The notes: a model not told the origin generated them from the letters alone. A stretch of 64,000 nucleotides of DNA from Salinicola halophilus (GCF_003206155.1 NZ_PZJV01000007.1:47102-111101), one strand, 5' to 3'; counted from the first letter of the stretch, positions 44,814 to 54,691 are shown. Made by a program: numbers and translations.

Positions 44814-46718
44814 TCAATCGAGCGTGCCGAAAGGGTTGTCCGCTTTCAGCGAGACGGGCCGGCCATAGCCGGGAATCGACACGGCGTCTGCACTGACCTC
44901 GAGTTCCGGACCGTCGAGTACGCCTTCGCCGAAGCGGTAGATCACGTCGAAGCGCCCGGCGTCGGCGGCGGTTTCGTGCGCGGCGGCGGCGGCCAGCGTC
45001 TGCTCGCGGCGCCGGCGCCAGTCGTCGACGGCGCGCTGGCCGTGGCGCTTGACCAGCAGCCGCTCGGTGACGGCAGGCGAAAGCACCAGGCCGGTGGCGT
45101 TGTTGCCGCCGAAGCCCTTGGCGTTGACGAAGCTGGCGTCGGCCTCGAAGGCGAGCGGATCCTGGAAGAAGCGTAGTCGCTCGGCGTGGACGTCGTCGGC
45201 GACCGCATCGAGTGTCGGGATGCCGGGGATCCAGCCGTGGGCGAAGGTGCCCAGGGCGCTTGCCATCTGGTCACCGGCGGCGCTGCCCTGTGAGTGACCG
45301 ATGAAGGCCTTGATCGCCGCGACCGGCCAGTTCTCGATGCCGTTGGCGCGCGCCACCTGATCGAAGATGTGCGACTCGGTGGTGCGATTCTTCGGCGTGC
45401 TGGTGCCGTGGGCGTGCAGATAGCTGCGCTGGCGCACGCTCTCGTCGCCGAGAATCGAGCGCGCCAGCGCGACCGACTTGCCGAGGGTGATGTAGTTGCC
45501 GATACCGGGGGCGGAGATCGAGCGCTTCCAGCCGTCGGCGTTGACGTGCACCTCGGGCACCGAGCCGAGAATCTGCGCGCCGGTCTCCAGCGCCAGCGAA
45601 TCGTCCATCAACAGCACGAACTGCGAGGCCTCGGCGATGGTGAAGCCGCAGTTGCGGGCGAACGGACGACAGGCGCGCTGATAGTCGGCGTCGGTCAGAA
45701 GTTCGAGAGCGTCCAGCGCCATCAGGCTCTGATCGTCGGCCAGCGCGCTCATGGCACGAAAACCCTCGATGATCTCCGGGGTCACCGGGGCGTCGCTGGT
45801 ACCCACCATCACCGCGCGGCGGCGGCCGTGGCGAATGTCCTCGACGCCCAGACGCAGGTTGTAGAGGAAAGTGGCGCAGGCGCCCTGGATCGCCCCGGTG
45901 GCGCCGACGCTGCCGAGGACGTAGGCGTTGAGAAAATCCGCCGGCATCTGGCCGTAGCCCAGCGGCATCTGCTTGGAGGTGACGCGGCTGCCGGTGACGT
46001 AGCTCTTGAGCATCCCGCCCCAGCCGGCATCGTCGAGCTGGCCGATGGAGTTGCCGGCGTAGACGGCGATGGCGTCCGGATCGAGACGATCGCGAAGCGC
46101 GGTCCAGTCGAGACCGCTCTGGCCGAGGCAGTCGCTGGCGCCGAAGATCGCCATCGACAGCCCGCGCGGATGGTGAACGCTGCGGTAGAACGACTCCGGC
46201 GAAAAGCCGTGGGGCAGCTGACCGGCGGCGCGGACCGAGGCCTGGCGGCGCTCCGGCAGCAGCGCTTCCAGCGTGCCGGTGGGGACGCTCACCTCGACCG
46301 TCTTGGCGTCGATCTCGCGGGTTTCCCAGCCGGCGGGCAGCGGTTGCGGCAGCTGGCGGCGCGAGGTGGTGAAGGTGAACGGTTCGCTGACGTTCATGGT
46401 CACCGGCCGATTGCCCGGGATGCCCGCCCCGGCGAAGGCGTCGTCCTCGATCCGCCGAATCAGCGTGTGCTCGAGCACCGGCTGCCGGAAGCGATCCGCG
46501 GCCGCGGCCGTGTCGAGCACCTCGCCGTCGGCGGTCTCCCAGCGGCCGTCGTCGCGCTGGGTGACCAGGCGCATCAGGGCCGCCAGCGCGGTCAGGGTCT
46601 GGATCTGGGTCGTCTGCGGCAGGGCGTCGAGAATCGTGCGGCGGTAGGCCTGGTGCCCTGAGGTCCGGCCCGCAGCGTTGATGCCGCCCATTCCGACGAT
46701 CACCGGTAAATGTGACAA
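44814..46718 (-). CDS. fabY: beta-ketoacyl-ACP synthase FabY
   Basis: A 634-residue ketoacyl synthase of the FabY type first described in Pseudomonas aeruginosa, where it starts fatty-acid synthesis from acetyl-CoA in place of FabH. The N-terminal 150 residues are an extra domain compared with FabB/FabF. Active-site Cys281 in '[11 protein letters not shown]', His437 in '[10 protein letters not shown]' and Lys470/His475 in '[14 protein letters not shown]' form the triad. It lies upstream of coaD on the same strand with a gap of about 90 bases, linking acyl and CoA synthesis. Confidence 0.92.
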   Translation of the reverse strand: MSHLPVIVGMGGINAAGRTSGHQAYRRTILDALPQTTQIQTLTALAALMRLVTQRDDGRWETADGEVLDTAAAADRFRQPVLEHTLIRRIEDDAFAGAGIPGNRPVTMNVSEPFTFTTSRRQLPQPLPAGWETREIDAKTVEVSVPTGTLEALLPERRQASVRAAGQLPHGFSPESFYRSVHHPRGLSMAIFGASDCLGQSGLDWTALRDRLDPDAIAVYAGNSIGQLDDAGWGGMLKSYVTGSRVTSKQMPLGYGQMPADFLNAYVLGSVGATGAIQGACATFLYNLRLGVEDIRHGRRRAVMVGTSDAPVTPEIIEGFRAMSALADDQSLMALDALELLTDADYQRACRPFARNCGFTIAEASQFVLLMDDSLALETGAQILGSVPEVHVNADGWKRSISAPGIGNYITLGKSVALARSILGDESVRQRSYLHAHGTSTPKNRTTESHIFDQVARANGIENWPVAAIKAFIGHSQGSAAGDQMASALGTFAHGWIPGIPTLDAVADDVHAERLRFFQDPLAFEADASFVNAKGFGGNNATGLVLSPAVTERLLVKRHGQRAVDDWRRRREQTLAAAAAHETAADAGRFDVIYRFGEGVLDGPELEVSADAVSIPGYGRPVSLKADNPFGTLD

Positions 46719-47137
46719 GCCATGTCCCTCGTAAGCGTTGGGGCAATCGGTTTCGATGGGGGAGGGTGCGGCGCGCTCCCGCGGGAGTCAGATCCCGCGG
46801 GGCGGGGCGAATGTCGAGGGGCCGTCAGGCGAAAAAGCGGTGAAAAGCGTTCGCTCGACAAGCCAATGACGAAGAGACATCGACGATAAACGGGGTGCCG
46901 CGCCTGCCACCCAAGGCCGTATTGCCAGGATTGGCTGAATGTGGGTTGGCATGATACACCCGCGCGTATCCCGCGTCATGCCGCACGCGGGCGCGCCGTA
47001 CGCCCCGCGCGGCGGGCGGCAGACTCGAGCGGCGCAAGCGCGGGGCGGGATGCGCACGGACGACACCGGGGCGCGACGCGGCTGCTAGACTAGGCGATCG
47101 TTTCGTCTCCCTCATTCGCCGAGCCCGTGTCACCGTC
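46719..47137. other. divergent promoter region of fabY and a methyltransferase gene
   Basis: About 420 bases without a gene I can support. A cluster of TTGCCA/TTGGCT/TTGGCA motifs at 46923-46950, including GCCAGGATTGGC (a GCCA-N4-TGGC dyad at 46924-46935), may be a regulator site for fabY. Confidence 0.45.
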
Positions 47138-47815
47138 ATGAAAGCCGCTTCCCGCCGTATCGATAGCCCCCAGACCGCGCCCCACGACGATCTCGTCCGC
47201 CGCGTCGAGCGCGCCCGCGAGAGCGTTTGGCAGCGCTCGCCGGCGGAACACACCCGAGCGGCGTTCGCCAATGCCGAACGCTGGCTGAGCGCAATCGACC
47301 GCCCCCTGATCCTGGATGCCGGCTGCGGCGTGGGGCTCTCCACCCGACAGTTGGCCGAACGCCACCCCGACTGCGCGGTGATCGGGGTCGATCGCAGCGA
47401 GGATCGGCTGGGGCGAGATCACGGCGCGCTGCCGGAGAACGCACTGCTGGTGCGGGCGGACCTGGTCGACTTCTGGCGGTTGGCAGGAGCCGCGGGCTGG
47501 CGACCCTGTCGCCATTATCTGCTCTACCCCAACCCGTACCCCAAGCGGGCCCAGTTGAAGAAGCGCTGGCACGGTCATCCCGTGTTCCCGGCCGTGATCG
47601 CGCTCGGCGGGTCGCTCGAACTTCGCACCAACTGGGCGATCTATGCGCAGGAATTCGCGCTGGCGGTGAGCACGCTGTGCGGGCGCGACGCGCCGGTGGA
47701 AGCGTTCACGCCGGCGGCCGACCATCTCACTCCGTTCGAGCGCAAGTACGCCGAGAGCGGCCAGACGCTGTGGCGCTATCGCATCGTGCTCGACGCGACT
47801 TTGGAGAGTTCATGA
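47138..47815 (+). CDS. TrmB-like SAM-dependent methyltransferase
   Basis: A 225-residue protein. 'LILDAGCGVGLSTRQLAERH' is the SAM-binding motif and 'GVDRSEDRL' the acidic loop. 'YLLYPNPYPKRAQLKKRWHG' corresponds to the TrmB motif where the usual core is DPW-P-K; here it is NPYPK. TrmB makes 7-methylguanosine at position 46 of tRNA; this paralogue may have another RNA substrate. ATGA overlaps the SMR gene. Confidence 0.78.
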   Translation: MKAASRRIDSPQTAPHDDLVRRVERARESVWQRSPAEHTRAAFANAERWLSAIDRPLILDAGCGVGLSTRQLAERHPDCAVIGVDRSEDRLGRDHGALPENALLVRADLVDFWRLAGAAGWRPCRHYLLYPNPYPKRAQLKKRWHGHPVFPAVIALGGSLELRTNWAIYAQEFALAVSTLCGRDAPVEAFTPAADHLTPFERKYAESGQTLWRYRIVLDATLESS

Positions 47816-48141
47816 AAAGCTATATTCTGCTCGCCCTGGCGGTGGTCGCCGAGGTCGTCGCCACCAGTTCGCTCAAGGCCTCGGCGGGATTCACCCGGCT
47901 GATACCCAGCATCATCGTCGTCGTCGGCTATGCGCTGTCGTTCTATGCGCTGTCGCTGGTGCTTAAGGTGCTGCCGGTGGGAATCACCTACGCCATCTGG
48001 GCGGGCCTGGGGATCGTGCTGGTCACGCTCATCGGCATCGTCGTCTTCGGCGAGCGCCCCGATCTGCCGGCCTATCTCGGCATGGCGCTGATCATCTCCG
48101 GCGTCGGCGTCATCCAGATCTTCTCCCGTCTGTCCCATTGA
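47812..48141 (+). CDS. small multidrug resistance exporter (EmrE/QacE type)
   Basis: A 109-residue protein with four membrane helices. Glu14 in 'ALAVVAEVVATSSLKASAGF' is the proton- and drug-binding residue of SMR proteins. 'YALSFYALSLVLKVLPVGI' and 'YAIWAGLGIVLVTLIGI' match the pump branch (EmrE/QacE/SugE). It forms antiparallel dimers that expel quaternary ammonium compounds. The start overlaps the methyltransferase stop (ATGA). Confidence 0.94.
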   Translation: MKSYILLALAVVAEVVATSSLKASAGFTRLIPSIIVVVGYALSFYALSLVLKVLPVGITYAIWAGLGIVLVTLIGIVVFGERPDLPAYLGMALIISGVGVIQIFSRLSH

Positions 48142-48283
48142 CGGGGTCTGCCGCATGCGGCTCGGCCGCCATGTAGTGAGACCCTTTGCCGGCGTTTACC
48201 GGTCGATGTCGCCTAATTCGGCGAAACGCTGATAGTCTCGACGGCGCGGCTTTCCTTTCACTTTTCTTAGAGCGAGCGTTTTC

Positions 48284-49804
48284 ATGCGGCGTTGGCTGTC
48301 CCCAAGCTCTCTGGTTCGACGTTCTCTGGTTCGACGTTCTCTGGCTCGAAGCCCTCTGGCCCGACACTCCCTGATCCGAAGTTCCCTGGCTCTGTGTCTT
48401 CTCACGCTCCCGCTGGTCTCGAACGTGGCGGTGGCGGCCGGGTTCGACAATGTCGCCAAGCTCGCCGATCGCGGGTTCGTGCTCGGTGCCGAGGCGCGGC
48501 TGCTCGACAGCGGCGAAGTGCTCGGCGCGCTCAACCCGACCCAGCCGCTGTCGCCGGCCTCGGTGACCAAGCTCTATACCGCGGCGGCCACGCTCGACCG
48601 CTGGGGGCCGCAGCATCGCTTCACCACGCGCTTCGTGACGACCGGTTCGCTGGATGCCAGCGGCGTGCTCCACGGGGACCTGGTGCTGGAGGGCGGCGGC
48701 GATCCGGCGCTCACCTCCGAAGAGCTGTGGCGGCTGATCCAGAAGCTGCGCGAACGCGGTGTGAAGCGGGTCGACGGCGATCTGGTGGTGAGCCAGTGGC
48801 GCTTCGGTCCGGTGGCCTGCATCACCACCGACCGCTGTGCGACTCGAAGCGTGGGCACCAACGCCTACAGCGCGCTGCTCTCGTCGGCGGCGGTCAATTA
48901 CGCCAACTGGTGTGCGACGGTCACCCCGGGCGCCCCCGGCGAACCGGCCCGCGTCACCAGCTGCGACACCGTGGCGCCGACGATCCGCGTCGACAACGAC
49001 GTCGCGACCGTCGCCGGCGGCGGCTCGGTGTCGCTCGACGCGCGTCGCCTGACGGACAGCCAGGGGGATCTGCTGCGAGTGAGCGGACAGATTCCCGCCG
49101 GTGCCATGCCGCAGGCCATCTATAAGGCGAGTTCGGACCCGGCGGACCAGACCGGGCGCACGCTCACCTCGCTGCTCGAGCAGGCCGGCGTCGCCATTCG
49201 CGGCTACGCCGTGAGTCAGGCGCCGCCGCCCTCGAGCGCCACGCCGCTGGCCGCGATCGAAGGCAAGCCGCTCCAGGAGCTCTTGCTGCGCACGCTCAAC
49301 TACTCCAACAACTTCATGGCCGACATGCTGGCGCTGGATCTCACCACTGGCGCCCAGCAGGGATTGCCGGAGGCGGGTAGTGCCCTCGAGCGTTTCGCCG
49401 GTGCACTGCCCGGCCACGGTCCGGTGACGTTGAGAAGCGGCAGCGGGCTGACGCCGGAGAACCGGGTATCGGCGCAGGGCGTCAATGCGCTGCTCGGCGC
49501 GATGTACGAGCGTCCCACGCTCTTCCCGACCTTCGTCGCCGGCATGCAGGTGCCGACCAACGGGCCGATGCGCTTCATCCGCCGCGGCAGCCAGACCTTC
49601 CAGGATCACGTGATGATCAAGACCGGCACGCTCAACGAACCGGTCACGGTGCGCGCCATCGCCGGCTATTTCCGCACCGAGAGCGGCCGCTGGGGGAGTT
49701 TCTCCGTGCTCGTCAACGGTACCGCCTCGACGCCGTATCTCGCCTGGCGCGATACGCTGCCGATGATCTCGGACGATCTCACCGCGATGATCGAAAACCA
49801 CTGA
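48284..49804 (+). CDS. dacB: D-alanyl-D-alanine carboxypeptidase/endopeptidase (PBP4, S13)
   Basis: A 506-residue periplasmic peptidoglycan hydrolase. The motif SxxK is 'ASVTKLY' (Ser93, Lys96), SxN is in 'LNYSNNFMADML' and KTG in 'IKTGTLNEPV'. Length matches PBP4. The N terminus is odd: a basic segment of repeated Leu-(Ala/Val)-Arg-(Arg)-Ser units, encoded by a 15-base tandem repeat, precedes the signal 'LCLLTLPLVSNVAVAA'. The native start may be later, near residue 30. Confidence 0.92.
   Translation: MRRWLSPSSLVRRSLVRRSLARSPLARHSLIRSSLALCLLTLPLVSNVAVAAGFDNVAKLADRGFVLGAEARLLDSGEVLGALNPTQPLSPASVTKLYTAAATLDRWGPQHRFTTRFVTTGSLDASGVLHGDLVLEGGGDPALTSEELWRLIQKLRERGVKRVDGDLVVSQWRFGPVACITTDRCATRSVGTNAYSALLSSAAVNYANWCATVTPGAPGEPARVTSCDTVAPTIRVDNDVATVAGGGSVSLDARRLTDSQGDLLRVSGQIPAGAMPQAIYKASSDPADQTGRTLTSLLEQAGVAIRGYAVSQAPPPSSATPLAAIEGKPLQELLLRTLNYSNNFMADMLALDLTTGAQQGLPEAGSALERFAGALPGHGPVTLRSGSGLTPENRVSAQGVNALLGAMYERPTLFPTFVAGMQVPTNGPMRFIRRGSQTFQDHVMIKTGTLNEPVTVRAIAGYFRTESGRWGSFSVLVNGTASTPYLAWRDTLPMISDDLTAMIENH
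48308..48397 (+). repeat. 15-bp in-frame tandem repeat in the dacB signal region
   Basis: Six units, starting TCTCTGGTTCGACGT at 48308 and 48323 (identical), then diverging copies at 48338, 48353, 48368 and 48383. Each codes five residues of the type Ser-Leu-Val-Arg-Arg, extending the positively charged start of the signal peptide. Confidence 0.85.
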
Positions 49805-49968
49805 TCGAGCGCCGTTCGACATCTACCCTTGCGCGAACGCCGACACCCGTCGGCGTTCGTCGTCATGCGCGCGATGAATGCGGATAGATCGGGCAAGCGC
49901 GACCCGCCCCGTTGCCCGGCTGCAGCGGCGGGGGCAACATGGCGGCAACTGCACAGCGGAGAATCACG

Positions 49969-50415
49969 ATGCGAGGAAAGGGCGTACTGGCGGCAGCCTT
50001 GCTGGCACTACTCACGGCCTGTGCCGGACCGTCCACGCCGACGGCCGGCGAAGGACAGCCGACGGAGGAACTGATCGGCACCTACTGGAAGCTCATGACC
50101 CTCGACGGCAGGGACGTGGCGGTCGTCGAAGACCAGCGCGAGGCGCACATGGTGCTCGATACTCAGGGCAGAGTGACCGGCTCGACGGGCTGCAACCGCC
50201 TGGTGGGGAGCTACACGCTCGACGGCCGCGAGCTGCATTTCTCGCCGATCGCCTCGACGCGTATGGCCTGCCCGGGCGAGGCCGCGACGCTCGAGCGCGA
50301 CTGGACGGCAGCGCTTGCGCGTACCGCGCGGGTCGAGCAGGCGGGCAAGCGACTGAGACTCATCGATGCCGACGGCCAGACCCTGGCGGAACTCAAAGCC
50401 AATGCGCTGTATTAG
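49969..50415 (+). CDS. META-domain lipoprotein (HslJ-like)
   Basis: A 148-residue lipoprotein from ATG 49969, preceded by GCGGAGA. Signal 'AALLALLTAC' with Cys near residue 17. A META domain follows: 'GTYWKLMTLDGRDV', 'VTGSTGCNRLVGSYTLDG', 'FSPIASTRMACPG'. The two Cys flank the conserved region as in HslJ, which is linked to heat or novobiocin tolerance. The role in the envelope is unknown. Overlap with other frames excluded by motif match. Confidence 0.88.
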   Translation: MRGKGVLAAALLALLTACAGPSTPTAGEGQPTEELIGTYWKLMTLDGRDVAVVEDQREAHMVLDTQGRVTGSTGCNRLVGSYTLDGRELHFSPIASTRMACPGEAATLERDWTAALARTARVEQAGKRLRLIDADGQTLAELKANALY

Positions 50416-50448
50416 ACTGCGCGCTGGTTTCCGAGCAGGAGCAACGAC

Positions 50449-50964
50449 TTGACTCTCATCGAGTGCGACTACCCCCGTCACGGCGAGGCGATTCTGGCGA
50501 TCTTCAACGATGCCATCGTCAACACCACCGCGCTCTACGAATACCGACCGCGAACCGCCGCTTACGTCGAAGGCTGGTTTCAGGCCAAGCGCGACGGCAG
50601 TCTGCCGGTGATCGGTCTCGTCGACGACGACAGTGGCCGGCTGATGGGCTTTGCCAGTTTCGGGGCGTTCCGTCCGCAGGCGGCATTTCGAAGCAGCGTC
50701 GAGCACTCGGTCTACGTCGATCGTGACTTTCGCCAGCGCGGCGTCGCCCGGCGGCTGATGGCCGCACTCATCGAGCGCGCCGAGGCTCAGGGCTACCACC
50801 TGATGATCGGCGGTATCGACGCCGAGAACGCCGCCAGTATCGCGCTCCACGAACGTCTGGGCTTCACCCACTCGGGGACGATTCGCGAGGCGGCGTTCAA
50901 GTTCGATCGCTGGCTCGACCTGGCGTTCTACCAGCTCAGACTCGCGACACGCAGCGACGCCTGA
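50449..50964 (+). CDS. GNAT N-acetyltransferase (phosphinothricin acetyltransferase-like)
   Basis: A 171-residue acetyltransferase of the PAT/MddA/YncA group. 'YDYPRHGEAILAIFNDAIVN'-like N terminus, then 'SVYVDRDFRQRGVARRLMAAL' (acetyl-CoA loop) and 'GIDAENAASIALHERLGFTHSGTI'. Start TTG 50449 with AGGAG seven bases upstream. Such enzymes acetylate methionine sulfone, methionine sulfoximine or phosphinothricin. Divergence in the substrate pocket cannot be judged. Confidence 0.9.
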   Translation: MTLIECDYPRHGEAILAIFNDAIVNTTALYEYRPRTAAYVEGWFQAKRDGSLPVIGLVDDDSGRLMGFASFGAFRPQAAFRSSVEHSVYVDRDFRQRGVARRLMAALIERAEAQGYHLMIGGIDAENAASIALHERLGFTHSGTIREAAFKFDRWLDLAFYQLRLATRSDA

Positions 50965-51017
50965 GGTGGGTGCCGCGAGTCGATGTCGGGCGGCGGTCAG
51001 TTCGTGCGCGGCCCGGT

Positions 51018-51521
51018 CTATTCCCTCGCGGCGTCACCGCGGGCCGTGTCCAGGCCGTTGAGGGCATTGTCGTCCGGGGTGTCCGGATCGCCCAGGCCAT
51101 TCTCGCTCGTCGATCCCAGACCGTTGAGCGCGTCGGTCGGCGTGGCGGGAAGGGCGTCGCTGCCCTGGGCGAGCTTGTCCGCCTCGGCGATGTAAACGGT
51201 CTCGCTCGCGCGCCGATAGAGGCAGAGCTCCTGGCCGGCATCGTCGCCCATGGGATCCTGCGTCCGGGCGTCGTCGCTCGATCGTTTGGCGCCTGCGCGG
51301 TGCCCCTGGATCAGCAGCGCGGTAATGCCGGCGTCGTCATCGAAGATGACCGGTTCGCCGGCGGGGGCGGCGTCCTCGAAACCGCTGGCGGCGACGCACC
51401 GGCTGACGACGTGGTGTTCGTGGGCGGCCCAGGCGTCAGGGCTGGAGGCCATCGCCGAAGGGGGCAGCACTGTCGCGGCGGCGAACGCGAGCGCCGAAGA
51501 AAGAGAAAAGATGTGACGCAT
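51018..51521 (-). CDS. secreted protein of unknown function
   Basis: A 167-residue protein with a signal peptide 'SLSSALAFAAATVLPPSAMA' and an acidic mature part containing two Cys ('SRCVAASGFEDA', 'QELCLYRRASETVY'). The C-terminal third is a low-complexity Gly-Leu-Asn-Asp segment with a repeated 'ALNGL' unit. No family recognised. The gene lies alone between the GNAT and TauE genes. Confidence 0.65.
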   Translation of the reverse strand: MRHIFSLSSALAFAAATVLPPSAMASSPDAWAAHEHHVVSRCVAASGFEDAAPAGEPVIFDDDAGITALLIQGHRAGAKRSSDDARTQDPMGDDAGQELCLYRRASETVYIAEADKLAQGSDALPATPTDALNGLGSTSENGLGDPDTPDDNALNGLDTARGDAARE

Positions 51522-51635
51522 GATGAGTGCCTCGTGTGGGGAAAACTCGGTCCCGGGAGGCGCGCCGGTAGCGGTCGCTACGACCGGCTCATCGGCGTCG
51601 CCGTCCTTACCGTATCTGGAGTGTAGCTTTCCCTT

Positions 51636-52373
51636 ATGAGCTTTCCGCTGGCGCTCGTCTTTCTCGCGGTGGTGTTCGCGACCTCGGTGCTTTCCGGCGT
51701 GTTCGGCATGGCCGGCGGGCTGATCCTGCTGGGCTTTCTGCTCGCCTGGCTGCCGGCCGCCAGTGCCATCGCGGTGCACGGGGTCATTCAGCTCAGCGCC
51801 AACGGTGCGCGTGCGTGGCTCTCCCGTCGTTTCATCGCCTGGCCCATCGTGGCTCGCATTGCGCTCGGCACCGCGGCCTCCGCGCTCTGCCTGGCGTTTC
51901 TGGACTATCACCCGAGCGAAACCGGCGTGCTGATCATGCTCGGTCTGATGCCGGTGCTGGTGTGGATTCCCAGGCGCTGGTTCCATCTCGACGTCACCCG
52001 GCCGTGGCACGCCTTCTTCTGCGGTGTGGTGTCCGGCGGGTTGACCATCGCCGTTGGCGTCTCGGGGCCGACGATCGATATCGGCTTCATCCGCTCCCGG
52101 CTCGACCGGCGCATGGTGGTCGCTTCCAAGGCACTGGTGCAGGTGGTCGCGCATTCGCTGAAGATCGTCTTCTACTGGCGTGCCGCGATGGCACTCGGTC
52201 CCCAGGAGTGGGGCTGGGTGCTGTTGGGCATTCCGGTGGCATTTCTGGGGACGCGCAGCGGCAATCGAGTACTCAATCGGTTGAGCGACGGCGGCTTTCG
52301 TACCTGGACGCGCTGGATCGTCACCGTGGTCGGCGGCTACTACCTGGCTCGGGGGCTCATCGGCGCGATGTGA
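51636..52373 (+). CDS. TauE/SafE-family membrane permease
   Basis: A 245-residue inner-membrane protein with about eight helices. 'GVFGMAGGLILLGFLLAWLP' and 'GVVSGGLTIAVGVSGPTIDI' are the paired half-repeat motifs of the TauE/SafE family, which exports sulfite or sulfonates or sulfoacetate. ATG 51636 is not preceded by a strong ribosome site. The specific substrate is unknown. Confidence 0.88.
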   Translation: MSFPLALVFLAVVFATSVLSGVFGMAGGLILLGFLLAWLPAASAIAVHGVIQLSANGARAWLSRRFIAWPIVARIALGTAASALCLAFLDYHPSETGVLIMLGLMPVLVWIPRRWFHLDVTRPWHAFFCGVVSGGLTIAVGVSGPTIDIGFIRSRLDRRMVVASKALVQVVAHSLKIVFYWRAAMALGPQEWGWVLLGIPVAFLGTRSGNRVLNRLSDGGFRTWTRWIVTVVGGYYLARGLIGAM

Positions 52374-52386
52374 AGAGGCCGCCGGC

Positions 52387-53304
52387 TCAACCCTGAGAGG
52401 GACTGACGCCGAAGTAGCGCTTGTACTCGCGGCTGAACTGCGAGGTGCTGCGATAGCCGACTTCGCCGGCTGCCCGGGCGACGTTCATCCGGTGCTGGCC
52501 GAGCAGCGCGCGGGCCTTGAGCAGTCGCAGGCGCTTGAGATACTGCAGCGGCGACTGCTGGGTGGTGCGCTTGAAGTGGTGGTGGAAGTGCGAGGCGCTC
52601 ATGTTGGCGCGAGCGGCCAGCGTTTCGACGGTCAGCGTCTCGCGGTAGTGCCCGTGGAGGTAGTTCAGCGAATCGACGATGCGCGCGTACTGACCGTTGC
52701 GCTGGACGAGCTGACGCAGCGAGTCGCCCTGCGGCCCCTTCAGCGCGGCGAACAGCACCTCCCGTACCCGTCCCGGGCCGAGTACGCGACTGGCGGTCTC
52801 GTCTTTCAGGCAGTCGAGCAGGTGCAGTACCGCGTGTTCCATGGCGGCATCGAGCTCGACGGCGGCCATCGGCGCCGCGCGTCCATCCTCTTCCGGTTTC
52901 ACCGGCATCTGCTGAACCAGCTCGTTGAGGGTGAGCGGGTCGAAGGCGATGTTGATGCCCAGCAGCGGCGCGCCTGCCTCTGCCCGCGTCTCGCACTCGA
53001 ACGGTAGCGGCAGCGCCTGGACCAGGTAGTTGCCCGGCCCGTAGTGGATGACCCGTTCACCGAGATAGCCGATCTTGTCGCCCTGAGCGATGACGAACAG
53101 GCCCGGTTCGTAGATCAACGGGGTGCGGGCGTGGCTGCAGTGCGCCGCGATGAGGCGTACGCCCTCGACGGCGGTGTCGATGAAGCCCTCGCCGACGGCG
53201 AGCGGTGCGATCGCCTCGGCGAGGCGATGCGTGGAGCGACGTGAGCTGGTGGCCGGCGGCGTCTTCGAAGTCACGTCGGATACGGTGGCGCTGGAGTCGA
53301 GCAT
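52387..53304 (-). CDS. AraC-family transcriptional regulator
   Basis: About 305 residues (ATG 53304; a second ATG at 53322 adds six). The N-terminal AraC_N domain ('YEPGLFVIAQGDKIGYLGER') probably binds a ligand. The C-terminal two helix-turn-helix motifs are 'LTVETLAARANMSASHFHHH' and 'NVARAAGEVGYRSTSQFSRE'. It is divergent from the alcohol dehydrogenase gene, 274 bases away, and is the likely regulator of it, as in many YqhC/YqhD-type pairs. Confidence 0.9.
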   Translation of the reverse strand: MLDSSATVSDVTSKTPPATSSRRSTHRLAEAIAPLAVGEGFIDTAVEGVRLIAAHCSHARTPLIYEPGLFVIAQGDKIGYLGERVIHYGPGNYLVQALPLPFECETRAEAGAPLLGINIAFDPLTLNELVQQMPVKPEEDGRAAPMAAVELDAAMEHAVLHLLDCLKDETASRVLGPGRVREVLFAALKGPQGDSLRQLVQRNGQYARIVDSLNYLHGHYRETLTVETLAARANMSASHFHHHFKRTTQQSPLQYLKRLRLLKARALLGQHRMNVARAAGEVGYRSTSQFSREYKRYFGVSPSQG

Positions 53305-53578
53305 GGCGGATCTCGAAAGCATGACGATTCAGTGGTTGATCGGGCTATTGTGCATGACTTGGACGCGCAGGAAGCAGCTATCCTCGACACCGCCGTAGTA
53401 TCGCGCAAGGACGCGACAGGAACGAGCATGGCCGAACGCGGCAATGTCGACCAGACTTCCCATCGTTCACATCACCCGCTGGGATACGTACCCACGACCC
53501 ACCGGGTTTCATACCCCGAAACGCCGTCTTTGGATGCGTTCGTCGCGTCCCGGCGGGGTTTCGAGTCCGGAGGTTTTC

Positions 53579-54661
53579 ATGTCTCAAACGACCGATACCC
53601 AAGCGAGCCCGGCGAAAGGCTACGCCGCGCACTCCGCCACCACACCGCTGGAACTCTGGAACTTCGAGCGTCGCGCCCCGCGCCCGGACGACGTCGCCAT
53701 CGAGATCCTCTACTGCGGCGTCTGCCACAGCGACCTGCACTTCGCCCGCGATGACTGGGGCATGGCGGCTTACCCGGTCGTGCCGGGCCACGAAATCGTT
53801 GGCCGCGTCACCGCCGTTGGCGATGACGTGAGCCAGTATCAGGTCGGCGATCTGGTCGGCGTTGGCTGCATGGTCGACTCCTGCCGCTCGTGCAAGGCGT
53901 GCAACGAAGGGCTGGAGAACTACTGCGCCGAAGGGTTCGTGATGACCTACGGCAGCCCCGACCGCCATGACGAGACGCTGACTCAGGGTGGCTACTCCGA
54001 CAAGGTAGTGGTCAGCGAGCGCTTCGTGGTGCGCATGCCCGACGGAATCGATCTCAAATCCGCCGCGCCAATCCTCTGCGCCGGCATCACCACCTATTCG
54101 CCGCTCAAGCACTACGGCGTCAAGCCGGGCGACAAGGTCGGCGTCATCGGCATGGGCGGCCTCGGCCACATGGGCGTGAAGCTGGCCAAGGCGCTCGGTG
54201 CCGAGGTCACGCTGTTCACTCGCTCCGAGTCGAAGAAGGCCGAGGCGAAGCAGCAGGGCGCGGATCACGTCGTCATCTCCACCAGCGACGACGAGATGAA
54301 CGCCATCGCCGAGACTTTCGACTTCATGCTCGACACCGTCCCGGTGCAGCACGACCTGAACCCCTACCTCGCCGCGCTCAAGCCCGACGGCACCCACATC
54401 CTGGTGGGGCTGCTCGAGCCGATCGACCCGGCGATCTCCGGCGCCAACTTGGTGTTCCGTCGCCGCGTGCTCGCCGGCTCGCTCATCGGCGGCATGCCGG
54501 AGACGCAGGAAGTGCTCGACTTCTGCGCCGAGAACGGCATTACCTGCGACGTCGAAATGATCAACATCGATCAGATCAACGAAGCCTGGGATCGGATGCA
54601 GAAGGGCGACGTGAAGTATCGCTTCGTCATCGACATGCAGTCGCTGAAAGACGCGAGCTGA
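53579..54661 (+). CDS. zinc-dependent alcohol dehydrogenase (YahK/AdhC type)
   Basis: A 360-residue medium-chain dehydrogenase from ATG 53579, with GGAGG six bases upstream. Catalytic zinc ligands: Cys49 in 'CGVCHSDLH' and His71 in 'PGHEIVG'; structural zinc: Cys102, Cys105, Cys108 and Cys116. NAD(P) motif 'GMGGLGHMGVKLAKAL'. It resembles broad-range aldehyde reductases YahK/CAD. The divergent AraC regulator suggests induction by an aldehyde or alcohol. It is followed by a repeat and a strong terminator. Confidence 0.94.
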   Translation: MSQTTDTQASPAKGYAAHSATTPLELWNFERRAPRPDDVAIEILYCGVCHSDLHFARDDWGMAAYPVVPGHEIVGRVTAVGDDVSQYQVGDLVGVGCMVDSCRSCKACNEGLENYCAEGFVMTYGSPDRHDETLTQGGYSDKVVVSERFVVRMPDGIDLKSAAPILCAGITTYSPLKHYGVKPGDKVGVIGMGGLGHMGVKLAKALGAEVTLFTRSESKKAEAKQQGADHVVISTSDDEMNAIAETFDFMLDTVPVQHDLNPYLAALKPDGTHILVGLLEPIDPAISGANLVFRRRVLAGSLIGGMPETQEVLDFCAENGITCDVEMINIDQINEAWDRMQKGDVKYRFVIDMQSLKDAS

Positions 54662-54691
54662 GTAGATGGCAGCGGTGAGCTACGAGCCATG

